A DNA stretch of 64,000 nt from CAZLMW01 sp964560875 (GTDB taxonomy: Bacteria > Myxococcota_A > UBA9042). Below the pieces are notes generated by a model. It saw only the letters and a list, made by a program, of their open reading frames with translations, had not been told where the DNA came from and searched no databases. The stretch lies in the NCBI GenBank assembly GCA_964560875.1, contig CAZLMW010000030.1:10116-74115 (forward strand). Direction: 5' to 3'. A program made the translations under genes and the position numbers. Positions 26,228 to 33,888 of the stretch are shown piece by piece. The number at the start of each line of letters is the position of its first letter. Position 1 is the first letter of the stretch.

Positions 26228-27706
26228 CTACACTGTTCCGAAGCCGTCCATCGACATCCGTTCGGGCAAGACGCGCTCGACGGCTGTTGGCTCGTTGACT
26301 TCGTTCCACCGATTCACGGCTTCCCAGTACGGGGCGAAACAGGGGCGGGGCACGTACTTGCCGCGCCCGCGAACCGAACGCACGTTGCCGCGGTCCCACA
26401 CGACGAGCCCGCGACTCAGCGTCACGGCGGGGACGCCGGTGCATTCCATGCCCTCGTAGATGTTGAAATCGATGTTCTGGTGGTGCTCGTTGACGCTGAT
26501 GGTGCGTGTTCCAGCCGGATCCCACACCACGATGTCGGCATCGGCGCCGACCGCGATCGTCCCTTTCTTCGGGTAGATGTTGAAGATCTTCGCCGCGTTT
26601 GTGCTGGTCAGCGCCACGTACTCGGTGCGCGTCAGGCGACCGGTGTTGACGCCGTGAGTCCACAGGACCGCCATTCGATCTTCGACGCCGTTGGTGCCGT
26701 TGGGGATCGATCGGAAGTCGTTGAGCCCCATTTGCTTTTGTGGCGTGCAGAAGCAGCAGTGGTCGGTCGCGCTGGTCTGCAACATGCCCGACTGGATGCC
26801 TTTCCACAGGGCGCGCTGGTGGTGGCGGGGACGGAACGGCGGACTCATCACGTAATGTGCGGCCTTGTTCCAATCCGGGTTGCGATAGACCTCGTCGCTG
26901 AAGACGAGGTGCTGGGCGAGCACTTCGCCGAACACGCGCTGGCCGTTGAGCCGGGCACGTGTGATGGCTCCGAGCGAGTCGGCACAGGAGTTGTGAACGA
27001 TGTACAGAGGAACACCGAGCACCTCCGCGATTCGAATCGCGCGGTTGGCGGCTTCCCCTTCGACCTCCGGAGGGCGCGATAGCGGGTGGCCTTCGGGGCC
27101 GGTGATGCCTTTTTCGTAGATCGCCTTCTGCAGTCGATAGACCAGCTCTCCGTTTTCGGCGTGGACGGTGCACAGAGCGCCAAGTTCGCCGGCCCGCAGG
27201 AACGAGTTCACCAACACTTCGTCGTCGCACATGATGGCGCCTTTGTAGGCCATGAAGTGCTTGAAGGAGTTGACGCCGTGGTCGCGGGCGAGGATGCCCA
27301 TGTCGCGCGAAACCGTTTCATCCCACCACGTGATGGCGACGTGGAAGGTGAAATCGCCCGCAGCTTTCTCCGCCCATTCGTTCCACGTCTTCCAGGCTTC
27401 CATGACCGGCTGCTGCGGTGACGGGATACAGAAGTCGATAATCGTGGTGGTGCCACCGCACATCGCCGCGGTTGTGCCGGTGAAGAAGTCTTCGGACGCG
27501 ACGGTCCCCATGAAGGGCAGCTGCATGTGCGTGTGCGGATCGATGCCGCCGGGCATGACGTAGCCGCCCGAGGCGTCGATGACGTCTTCGCCGTTTGCCT
27601 CGAGATCGGGGCCCACCTCGACGATGGTCTCGCCTTCGATGCGGACGTCGGCGTGCCATTCGCGTTCGGCTGTGACGACGACGCCGCCCTTGATCAACGT
27701 GCCCAT
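26228..27706 (-). CDS. Dihydropyrimidinase / D-hydantoinase
   Basis: A 492-residue cyclic amidohydrolase that opens dihydrouracil or dihydrothymine to the N-carbamoyl-beta-amino acid, step two of reductive pyrimidine catabolism. Start is the ATG at 27706 with GGAGG five bases upstream; a GTG four codons earlier is less likely. The binuclear zinc ligands are all visible: 'GGIDPHTHMQ' (HxH), carbamylated Lys in 'FMAYKGA', 'VHAENGE' (His), 'YIVHNSCAD' (His) and 'ATDHCCF' (Asp). 'SFKHFMAYKG' and 'CTPQKQMG' are typical of true dihydropyrimidinases. Lies 87 bases downstream of beta-ureidopropionase, probably one transcript. Confidence 0.95.
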   Translation of the reverse strand: MGTLIKGGVVVTAEREWHADVRIEGETIVEVGPDLEANGEDVIDASGGYVMPGGIDPHTHMQLPFMGTVASEDFFTGTTAAMCGGTTTIIDFCIPSPQQPVMEAWKTWNEWAEKAAGDFTFHVAITWWDETVSRDMGILARDHGVNSFKHFMAYKGAIMCDDEVLVNSFLRAGELGALCTVHAENGELVYRLQKAIYEKGITGPEGHPLSRPPEVEGEAANRAIRIAEVLGVPLYIVHNSCADSLGAITRARLNGQRVFGEVLAQHLVFSDEVYRNPDWNKAAHYVMSPPFRPRHHQRALWKGIQSGMLQTSATDHCCFCTPQKQMGLNDFRSIPNGTNGVEDRMAVLWTHGVNTGRLTRTEYVALTSTNAAKIFNIYPKKGTIAVGADADIVVWDPAGTRTISVNEHHQNIDFNIYEGMECTGVPAVTLSRGLVVWDRGNVRSVRGRGKYVPRPCFAPYWEAVNRWNEVNEPTAVERVLPERMSMDGFGTV

Positions 27707-27793
27707 GGTGTCCTCCACGGTGTCTCGCGGTTTGCTGCGAGCTCTGAGTTGGCAAGCGGGAGTCGGCTCCCGCGAGCGATTGGCCTGCTGTTG

Positions 27794-28684
27794 CTACGCG
27801 AGGCGCGGGTCGCAGATTTCGTCGTACGCGTCCGGGCGGCGGTCGCGGTAGAACTGCCAAACCCGGCGCACTTCGTCGATCATCGACAGATCGCAGTCCG
27901 CGATGACGAGCTCGTCGTCGTGTTCACTGGCCTTGGCCAAGAACTGGCCGCGCGGGTTGGCGAAGTAGCTTGTGCCGTAGAACCTGCCGATATTCCAAGG
28001 AGCCTCGGTGCCCACGCGGTTGATAGCCCCGACGAAATACGCGTTGGCGACCGCGGATGCGGGCTGCTCAAGCTCCCACAGGTATTGGCTCAGGCCCGCG
28101 ACGGTCGCGCTCGGATTGAAGACGATCTCGGCGCCGTTCAGTCCCAGCGCCCGCCACCCTTCCGGGAAATGCCGGTCGTAACAGATGTAGACACCGACTT
28201 TCGCGTACTTCGTCTGGAAAACGGGGTAGCCGCCGTCGCCGGGCTTGAAGAAGAACTTCTCCCAGAATCCGGAGGTCTGCGGGATGTGCTGCTTGCGGTA
28301 CTTGCCGAGATAGCTGCCGTCGGCGTCGATGACCGCTGCCGAGTTGTAGTACACGCCTCGCATGGCCTCTTCGTAGAGCGGCACGACGATGACCATCTCG
28401 TACTTCTTGGCGTACTCCTGCATCAGTTTCGTGGTTGGACCATCGGGGATCGGCTCGGCCGCGTCGTACCAGCGGATGTCCTGGCCTGGGCAGAAATAAG
28501 GGCCGTTGAAGATCTCCTGCAGACACAGGATCTGCACGCCTTTCTGGCCAGCTTCGTCGATCATGGGCAGGTGCTTTTCGAGCATCGCCTTTTGGACCTC
28601 AGCGACGGGCACGTTCTCGTCATTGATCGGGTTGGCCATCTGGATCAGGCCGCACTTGACGATGGTCTTCTTGGGTTGGCTCAT
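27794..28684 (-). CDS. Beta-ureidopropionase (N-carbamoyl-beta-alanine amidohydrolase)
   Basis: A 296-residue nitrilase-superfamily amidase starting at ATG 28684 after a GGAG site. The Glu-Lys-Cys triad is present: 'LCLQEIFNGPYF', 'GKYRKQHIPQ' and 'YICYDRHFPEGWR'. 'FNGPYFCP' and 'CYDRHFPEGWR' are characteristic of beta-ureidopropionases and close N-carbamoyl-putrescine amidases; the neighbouring dihydropyrimidinase favours the first. It releases beta-alanine or beta-aminoisobutyrate, CO2 and ammonia. It is the first gene of the minus-strand pyrimidine cluster and is transcribed divergently from a MarR-type regulator 338 bases away. Confidence 0.93.
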   Translation of the reverse strand: MSQPKKTIVKCGLIQMANPINDENVPVAEVQKAMLEKHLPMIDEAGQKGVQILCLQEIFNGPYFCPGQDIRWYDAAEPIPDGPTTKLMQEYAKKYEMVIVVPLYEEAMRGVYYNSAAVIDADGSYLGKYRKQHIPQTSGFWEKFFFKPGDGGYPVFQTKYAKVGVYICYDRHFPEGWRALGLNGAEIVFNPSATVAGLSQYLWELEQPASAVANAYFVGAINRVGTEAPWNIGRFYGTSYFANPRGQFLAKASEHDDELVIADCDLSMIDEVRRVWQFYRDRRPDAYDEICDPRLA

Positions 28685-28839
28685 GGGCCGGCTCCAGGTG
28701 CGTGGTTTACTGCGTGACATGCGCGACCGGCGGCGCATGGTGGGGCGGACCGATCGGTTTTCATGTCGTCTTTTCGAGGCCTGCGAGTGTCCAATCCAAG
28801 ACGCTTCAAGTCAACGGACACCGCGTTCACCGCGACGGA

Positions 28840-28851
28840 CTGCACGTGCAG
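28840..28851. promoter_or_regulatory. Perfect 12-bp palindrome in the divergent region; candidate operator
   Basis: CTGCACGTGCAG is its own reverse complement. It lies between the divergent beta-ureidopropionase and marR-like genes, 31 bases upstream of the marR promoter candidate. MarR-family dimers bind short palindromes in such locations, so this is a reasonable operator candidate; nothing else supports it. Confidence 0.4.
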
Positions 28852-28881
28852 CCGACTGCGACATCCAAAACATCGATTTCG

Positions 28882-28910
28882 TTGACAGCGTGCCAGACCG
28901 GTCCTACGGT
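28882..28910 (+). promoter_or_regulatory. Sigma-70-like promoter for the MarR-type gene
   Basis: TTGACA at 28882-28887, a 17-base spacer, and TACGGT at 28905-28910. The -35 box is perfect and the -10 matches the three key positions (T1, A2, T6). It would give a leader of about 105 bases to the ATG at 29023. Confidence 0.45.
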
Positions 28911-29022
28911 TCCTGACGAACACGGAGACGCGCTGAATCATTACGTTTTTCACGCAATGCCAGCAACTCACCAAGCTTCGTTCCCCGACTGCAACCGCCC
29001 TGAAGGGCACGTGAGGCACCAC

Positions 29023-29865
29023 ATGGCCACGAGCAAGACGCGCACCAAGACCGCCCGCAAGTCGGGAAAGCGGTCGACCGGACGTCGCAAGACCTTCAAA
29101 CCGCGCAACGCCATGACGTTTGAGTTGCCACAGATGCGCACACTCGAACTCGCTGGAGCGTTGGATCGGGTCGCGAAGCTGGTCGCGCGCACCGTGGGCG
29201 AGATCGCCAGGAAGCACGGCGCCACCCCCGGACAGCTGCACGTGGTCGAGCGTCTTGCCCGCGCGCCCTCAGGTTTGACTGCGAAACAGCTGGCCGCCGC
29301 GCTGGCCATCCGCCCCGGTTCGCTCACCGGCACACTCGATGTCTTGGAAAAGAAGGGCGTCATCGCTCGGCAGGCCGTCACAGGTGACGCGCGACAGCAG
29401 CGATTGGTGTTGCTGGATGGCGCTGCGGACCTCGTTGCGTTGCTCCCCGAGGTCGACAAACTCGTTCAGTCGCGCCTCGGGACCCTCAACGACCCGCAGA
29501 TCGGACAGCTCGGCACCCTGGTCATGCGCGCTGAAGCGGCGGTCCGCGAATCCAGCGCGATGCCCATGCCCGCCACACTGCACGCGACGCCGTCAAGCAA
29601 CCCGACGCCCGTCGCTGCCGTCGTGGAAGCGCCGGCGCCGCAATCCACGGTCCCACAATCGCCAGTCCCACAATCCATCGCCGCAGCGGCCGCTGCGTCC
29701 GACGCGAGCCAGACGACGAACGGAACCTGGCAGTCCGTGCCCCGGCAACAGCCTGCAAAAGACGACGCTCGCAAAGATCCGTCGGAAGGGTCACTCGGTC
29801 GCGGGCTGTTCCGGATCGCATCGCGCGTCATCAGCGCAGCCGACAACCGCCGACGACGCGGCTGA
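29023..29865 (+). CDS. MarR-family transcriptional regulator with basic N-tail and Pro/Ala C-tail
   Basis: A 280-residue protein from the ATG at 29023 (weak GAGG site). Residues 1-30 are a Lys/Arg/Thr-rich, histone-H1-like tail. Residues 35-175 form the MarR fold: dimerisation helix, wHTH 'GLTAKQLAAALAIRPGSLTGTLDVLEKKGVIAR', wing 'GDARQQRLVLL'. From about 180 on the chain is low complexity (Pro, Gln, Ala, Ser) with three 15-base coding repeats, then ends basic. Typical MarR proteins are about 150 residues, so both tails are extra. The gene is divergent from the pyrimidine catabolic genes and could control them, which is inference. The ligand is unknown. Confidence 0.8.
   Translation: MATSKTRTKTARKSGKRSTGRRKTFKPRNAMTFELPQMRTLELAGALDRVAKLVARTVGEIARKHGATPGQLHVVERLARAPSGLTAKQLAAALAIRPGSLTGTLDVLEKKGVIARQAVTGDARQQRLVLLDGAADLVALLPEVDKLVQSRLGTLNDPQIGQLGTLVMRAEAAVRESSAMPMPATLHATPSSNPTPVAAVVEAPAPQSTVPQSPVPQSIAAAAAASDASQTTNGTWQSVPRQQPAKDDARKDPSEGSLGRGLFRIASRVISAADNRRRRG
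29638..29682 (+). repeat. Three in-frame 15-bp tandem repeats in the MarR-type gene
   Basis: Copies at 29638-29652, 29653-29667 and 29668-29682 encode PQSTV, PQSPV and PQSIA. The repeat lies in the disordered C-terminal tail, outside the DNA-binding domain. Confidence 0.75.
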
Positions 29866-29868
29866 TTC

Positions 29869-30270
29869 GTGCACCCCAGCAGGCGCCGACCGTCTTTGTC
29901 GGCCCGCGTTATGGCGTTCACCCTCGCGATCGTCGTGACGGCAGCATCCACCACAACGTTCGCCGCGCGTCCCAGGCCCCGCAAGCCGTGGTTTCGCGTC
30001 ATCACTTCCGGCCTATGCCTCGCCGCAGCCAAGGGTGCCGATGACCGCAACGCAACCGCTGGATGGGCAACGCTGGGTGTAGGACTCGCGGTGTGGGCGA
30101 TGTTCGACTACTGGGTTTTGCCGAGCCTCGACAAGAGCACCGAGTTCCCACCTGCCCGCGCCGCTCCCCGCGATCCGGCCGACGATCCACTGCGCATGCT
30201 CATGCCCAAATTCGGGTCAGGCGCAGCTGGATTACAACTGGTGATGGAGGCGCCGCGCTTTACCCCGTAA
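29869..30270 (+). CDS. Small hypothetical protein with signal or membrane segment
   Basis: A 133-residue protein starting at GTG 29869, three bases after the marR-type stop codon. It has a basic N-terminus, a hydrophobic stretch ending 'TTTFAARPRP' that could be a signal peptide cut after Ala, a second hydrophobic stretch 'GWATLGVGLAVWAMFDYWVL' (about 65-84) likely to span the membrane, and a Pro-rich C-terminal half. I do not recognise a family. Tight spacing to its neighbours on both sides suggests co-transcription with marR and rsuA. Confidence 0.55.
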   Translation: MHPSRRRPSLSARVMAFTLAIVVTAASTTTFAARPRPRKPWFRVITSGLCLAAAKGADDRNATAGWATLGVGLAVWAMFDYWVLPSLDKSTEFPPARAAPRDPADDPLRMLMPKFGSGAAGLQLVMEAPRFTP

Positions 30271-30280
30271 GGTGAGCGCC

Positions 30281-31084
30281 ATGCGCCTCGAACGATACGT
30301 CAGCCAAAGCCTCAGCCGCAGCCGCAAACACGTGCGCGCCCTCATCGGCGCAGGCCGAGTCCAGGTCAACGGAAACATCGTTCGTGAAGCGGGCTACCAG
30401 ATTGTTCAACACAGCGATGAAGTCCGGCTCGACGGCGACAAGCTCGGCGGCCCGGGTGGCCACCGCCTGTTGATGATGAACAAGCCACGCGGCTGCATCA
30501 CGGCGCGCCGTTCCGCCGAACATGCGACGGTCATGGAACACATCCCGACCGACTTGTGGCACGCCAAGCTCTTCCCAGTCGGGCGGCTCGACAAGGACAC
30601 GACGGGACTGCTGCTGTTCACGACCGACGGCGGCATCAACCAGCTCCTTCTGCACCCGCGCCGACACGTCGAGAAGGCGTACACCGTCACGCTCAAGGCC
30701 CCGATTGGCGAAAACGCCGAAGAGGTCTTCGCCAGCGGTCTCGAGTTGAGCGATGGGTCGATCTGCAAGCCCGCCAAGCTGGAACGAATCGACGATCTGC
30801 ACGTGCGCGTGATTGTGACCGAAGGCCGCTTCCACCAGGTCAAGCGCATGATCGGACACGTCGGCGGCCACGTCGTGGGCCTGCACCGGGAACGCATTGG
30901 CGCCGTGACGCTCGATGACGACCTGGGCCCCGGCCAATGCCGCGCGTTGACCGATGCCGAACGTGACGCGCTCGTTGGAGATGCGCGCGAGCGAGGTCGC
31001 CGGTCCAAGACGACACCGGCCCCCGCGGATGGAGGCCGGCAGCGTCGCCGTCGTCAACGTCCCGGGCGCGGGGGCCGACGATAA
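30281..31084 (+). CDS. rsuA: 16S rRNA pseudouridine synthase (RsuA family)
   Basis: A 267-residue protein from the ATG at 30281, with AAGGTGA just upstream; a GTG at 30272 would add three residues. The N-terminal S4 RNA-binding domain ('RLERYVSQSLSRSRKHVRAL') is followed by the pseudouridine synthase core: 'MNKPRGCITA', catalytic Asp in 'PVGRLDKDTTGLLL', and 'VTEGRFHQVKRMIGHVG', 'LHRERIGAVTL'. The segment 'HPRRHVEKAYTVTLKAPI' resembles RsuA, which modifies U516 of 16S rRNA, more than RluB/E/F. A strongly basic Arg-rich tail (last 30 residues) is extra and may bind rRNA. Confidence 0.88.
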   Translation: MRLERYVSQSLSRSRKHVRALIGAGRVQVNGNIVREAGYQIVQHSDEVRLDGDKLGGPGGHRLLMMNKPRGCITARRSAEHATVMEHIPTDLWHAKLFPVGRLDKDTTGLLLFTTDGGINQLLLHPRRHVEKAYTVTLKAPIGENAEEVFASGLELSDGSICKPAKLERIDDLHVRVIVTEGRFHQVKRMIGHVGGHVVGLHRERIGAVTLDDDLGPGQCRALTDAERDALVGDARERGRRSKTTPAPADGGRQRRRRQRPGRGGRR

Positions 31085-31096
31085 TACCCGGCTTTC

Positions 31097-31528
31097 TCAA
31101 GCCTTGCCGTTTATCGCGATGGTGCGCGGTTTCACTTCCTCTTTTTTCGGCAGCGAGATGTGGAGCACGCCATCGGCGGCGGATGCTTCAATCCCCGCGT
31201 CGTCGACGTGCTTGGGCAGCCGGAAACTGCGGGAGAATGTTCCGAACCGGCGCTCGACCCGGCGGTAGCCACTTTCGCCGTCTTTGCGCACCGATTTGCG
31301 CTCGCCGCTGATGGTCAGCAAGCCGTCGTGAAGCGAGATATCGATGTCTTCGAGCTTCACGCCGGGGACGTCGATGTCCAGCGTGTAGCCGGCTTCATCT
31401 TCGTGGACATCCGTTTGCACGGTTATCGGGCTCGCGACGGGCCTGGTGGCGACGCGGTTGAAAAAGCGGTCGAAGTCGCCGGTGACTGCATCGAGCTCGG
31501 CCCACGGGTTGAATCGTACGAGTGTCAT
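31097..31528 (-). CDS. Small heat-shock protein (Hsp20/alpha-crystallin)
   Basis: A 143-residue ATP-independent holdase. Start ATG 31528 follows an excellent AGGAGG site five bases upstream. The short N-arm 'LVRFNPWAELDAVTGDFDRFF' leads into the alpha-crystallin domain (about 35-130) with 'DVPGVKLEDIDISLHDGLLTISGER', 'FGTFSRSFRLP' and 'ADGVLHISLPK', and the C-terminal I-x-I motif in 'RTIAINGKA' that joins oligomers. All features are standard. Convergent with rsuA, 12 bases between stop codons. The gene is preceded by an AT-rich island with two CTTGACAA boxes. Confidence 0.96.
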   Translation of the reverse strand: MTLVRFNPWAELDAVTGDFDRFFNRVATRPVASPITVQTDVHEDEAGYTLDIDVPGVKLEDIDISLHDGLLTISGERKSVRKDGESGYRRVERRFGTFSRSFRLPKHVDDAGIEASAADGVLHISLPKKEEVKPRTIAINGKA

Positions 31529-31836
31529 TCATGCCTCCTGGTACCCGGGGAGATTGGTGTCCCGGGTTCGCTGAGCACAGAAGGAGGCAGCGCAGGATTG
31601 TCAAGACCTGATGACTTCTTTTAGATTACTATTTTCATGCTGTTTAGACATATGATGACATCAATCGAATCAACTTAGGACGGTTTGGTCGGTTGTCAAG
31701 ATGGCGGTCGCGCGATCAGCTGATTTGGCCAACGCGAAAGCGCGTGAACGGCTCACTGAACGTCTTCGCCGAAAAAATCGTCAGGTTTTTTGGCCCGTGA
31801 GGCGACGATCTTTGAGCAAAACCCCGATAAGTAGAC
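31529..31836. promoter_or_regulatory. AT-rich divergent promoter island between hsp20 and recQ
   Basis: This 308-base gap holds no gene. Positions 31607-31690 are strikingly AT-rich against the GC-rich background. On the minus strand, TCTTGACAA occurs twice (31606-31598 and 31701-31693), and CTTGA is the conserved half of heat-shock -35 boxes as well as matching TTGACA. The copy at 31598 lies about 70 bases from the hsp20 start. I see no matching -10 of the CCCCAT type, so the promoter class is uncertain. Confidence 0.45.
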
Positions 31837-33888
31837 ATGGAACACACCTACATACATACACCCGCCCACACCATGAACCGCCCTGCCCCGGCCGACCGGC
31901 TTCTCGAAGCGCTGCGAACACACTTCGGCCACGACTCGTTTCGCGGCGGGCAGCAGCGTGTTTGTGAATCCGTTCTCGACGGGGAGGACGCGCTGCTGGT
32001 GATGCCCACAGGGGGCGGCAAGAGTCTTTGCTACCAGCTGCCGGGCCTGCTGCGGAAAGGACCGACGCTCGTTATCTCGCCCCTCATCGCGTTGATGGAC
32101 GACCAGGTGAACAAGCTCAACGAGCGCGGTCTGCGCGCAGAGCGGATCCACAGCGGTTTGAGCCGGCAACACGCACGGGAAGCCGCCCGGCGGTATCGGG
32201 ACGGCGAGCTGGACTACCTCGTCGTGGCTCCGGAACGACTGAAGGTGCCGGGTTTCGCGAAGTGGCTCAACAAGTATCCGCCGGGCCTGATCGCGATCGA
32301 CGAGGCGCACTGCATCTCGATGTGGGGGCATGATTTCCGCCCGGAATACAGGCTCTTGGGCGAACGCGTACCGATCATTCGGCGCGGACACGAAATCCCC
32401 TTGTTGGCGATGACGGCCACAGCGACCGTTCGTGTGCAGCGCGATATTCTCAGCCGTCTCGACATCGGCCATGCCCGTCGATTCATCCGCGGGTTCGCGC
32501 GGGATGACCTGGCGATCGAAGTCGTCGAGTGCGCACAGAACGAGCGTGTCGACCTGCTCAAAGGCCTCCTCGGGGACGACGCCCGACGTCCTGCTTTGGT
32601 TTACGTACTTAGCCGTAAGAACGCGGAAGAAATCGCACAATCGCTCCACGACTCCGGGGACATGCACGCGCTTCCCTACCACGCCGGCATGAGTCCAGAT
32701 CGCCGCTCGGACGTGCAAACCCGATTCCTCGCCGGCGACGTGGACGTGGTCGTCGCAACCGTCGCGTTCGGCATGGGCATCGACAAATCGAACATTCGCA
32801 CCGTCGTCCACGTCGGCATGCCGGCGACCATCGAGGGCTACTACCAGGAGATTGGACGCGCCGGACGTGATCGCCAGGGTGCGCGGGCCGTGGCGTTGTT
32901 CAACTGGGGAGATCGTGGCCTGCACGAGTTCTTGCTCGACAAGAGCTACCCGCCCGTCAGTCGGCTGCGAGCTGTCGTGGCGGAGATCCCCAGCGGCGGT
33001 CTCGCACGGTCCGACCTTCGCCCGGATCCCGATGACGCAACCGCGCTGGACAAGCTGATCGGGGCCGGGGTCGTCGAGGCGAGCGTGGACGGATGGCTAC
33101 AACGGCGCGACGGCACCCCCAATTGGCAGGAGGACTACCAGGCTCAGCGTGCGTGGCGGACGTCGCAGCTCGATGATGCATTCGGCTATGTCGGTGAAAC
33201 CGGCTGCAGGATGGCGGCGCTCGTTCGCTACTTCGGCGACCGGCGCGGCGACTCGATGCACTGCGGCATGTGCGATCACTGCCGGCCGGACGCGTGCGCG
33301 GTGCGATCTTTCGAGGCACCAGACAAGGACGCGATCGAGCTCATGCACACCATTGTCGACGTCCTCGGCAAGCGCCAAAACGATAGCGCGGGCCGCCTTT
33401 TCCGGGAGCACGTGGGCGGTTCAGCGGCGCGCCGGAAGGAATACGACCGTGTTCTCGCGGGCCTTGAACGGGCCGGGATTGTGCGCGGCTGGATGGACAG
33501 CTTCGAATCCAAGGGGCGGACGATTTCGTACCGACGTGTGGCGCTGGAGCGCGGCGACTGGAGCGACGACCCTCGGTGGCCGACCACTGTCGAGCTCGAT
33601 CACCGTCGGGCCGCTCAGAAACGAAAGCGCAAGAGGGCCAAGAGCGACAAACAGGACTACGACCTCGCGGGCGCGGACGAAGATGTGGTGGACGCGCTCA
33701 AGACATGGCGGCTCGGCAAAGCCCGCAGCGAACAGGTGCCGGCATATGTGGTTCTCCACAACCGAACCTTGCTGCAAATCGCCGCCGCCATGCCGACGAG
33801 CGAGGCCGAGCTGCTTGCCGTCAAGGGGATGGGACCGACCCGTGTTGAGCGATATGGCGCCGAGATCCTGGCCGAGTTGAGCAGATGA
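31837..33888 (+). CDS. recQ: RecQ-type ATP-dependent DNA helicase
   Basis: A 683-residue 3'-5' helicase acting in recombination and fork repair. Two starts are possible, 31837 and the ATG at 31873; the second removes twelve odd residues (His/Thr-rich) and seems equally likely. Motifs: 'FRGGQQRVCESVLDGEDALLVMPTGGGKSLCYQLP' region with Q-motif and Walker A, 'AIDEAHCISMWGHDFRPEY' (DEAH plus RecQ aromatic loop), 'AMTATAT', 'FGMGIDKSNIRTVVHVGMP' and 'YQEIGRAGRDRQGA'. A zinc-binding region follows ('CGMCDHC'), then a wHTH and a C-terminal HRDC-like domain 'ELLAVKGMGPTRVERYG'. Overlaps murB by 4 bases. Confidence 0.95.
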   Translation: MEHTYIHTPAHTMNRPAPADRLLEALRTHFGHDSFRGGQQRVCESVLDGEDALLVMPTGGGKSLCYQLPGLLRKGPTLVISPLIALMDDQVNKLNERGLRAERIHSGLSRQHAREAARRYRDGELDYLVVAPERLKVPGFAKWLNKYPPGLIAIDEAHCISMWGHDFRPEYRLLGERVPIIRRGHEIPLLAMTATATVRVQRDILSRLDIGHARRFIRGFARDDLAIEVVECAQNERVDLLKGLLGDDARRPALVYVLSRKNAEEIAQSLHDSGDMHALPYHAGMSPDRRSDVQTRFLAGDVDVVVATVAFGMGIDKSNIRTVVHVGMPATIEGYYQEIGRAGRDRQGARAVALFNWGDRGLHEFLLDKSYPPVSRLRAVVAEIPSGGLARSDLRPDPDDATALDKLIGAGVVEASVDGWLQRRDGTPNWQEDYQAQRAWRTSQLDDAFGYVGETGCRMAALVRYFGDRRGDSMHCGMCDHCRPDACAVRSFEAPDKDAIELMHTIVDVLGKRQNDSAGRLFREHVGGSAARRKEYDRVLAGLERAGIVRGWMDSFESKGRTISYRRVALERGDWSDDPRWPTTVELDHRRAAQKRKRKRAKSDKQDYDLAGADEDVVDALKTWRLGKARSEQVPAYVVLHNRTLLQIAAAMPTSEAELLAVKGMGPTRVERYGAEILAELSR

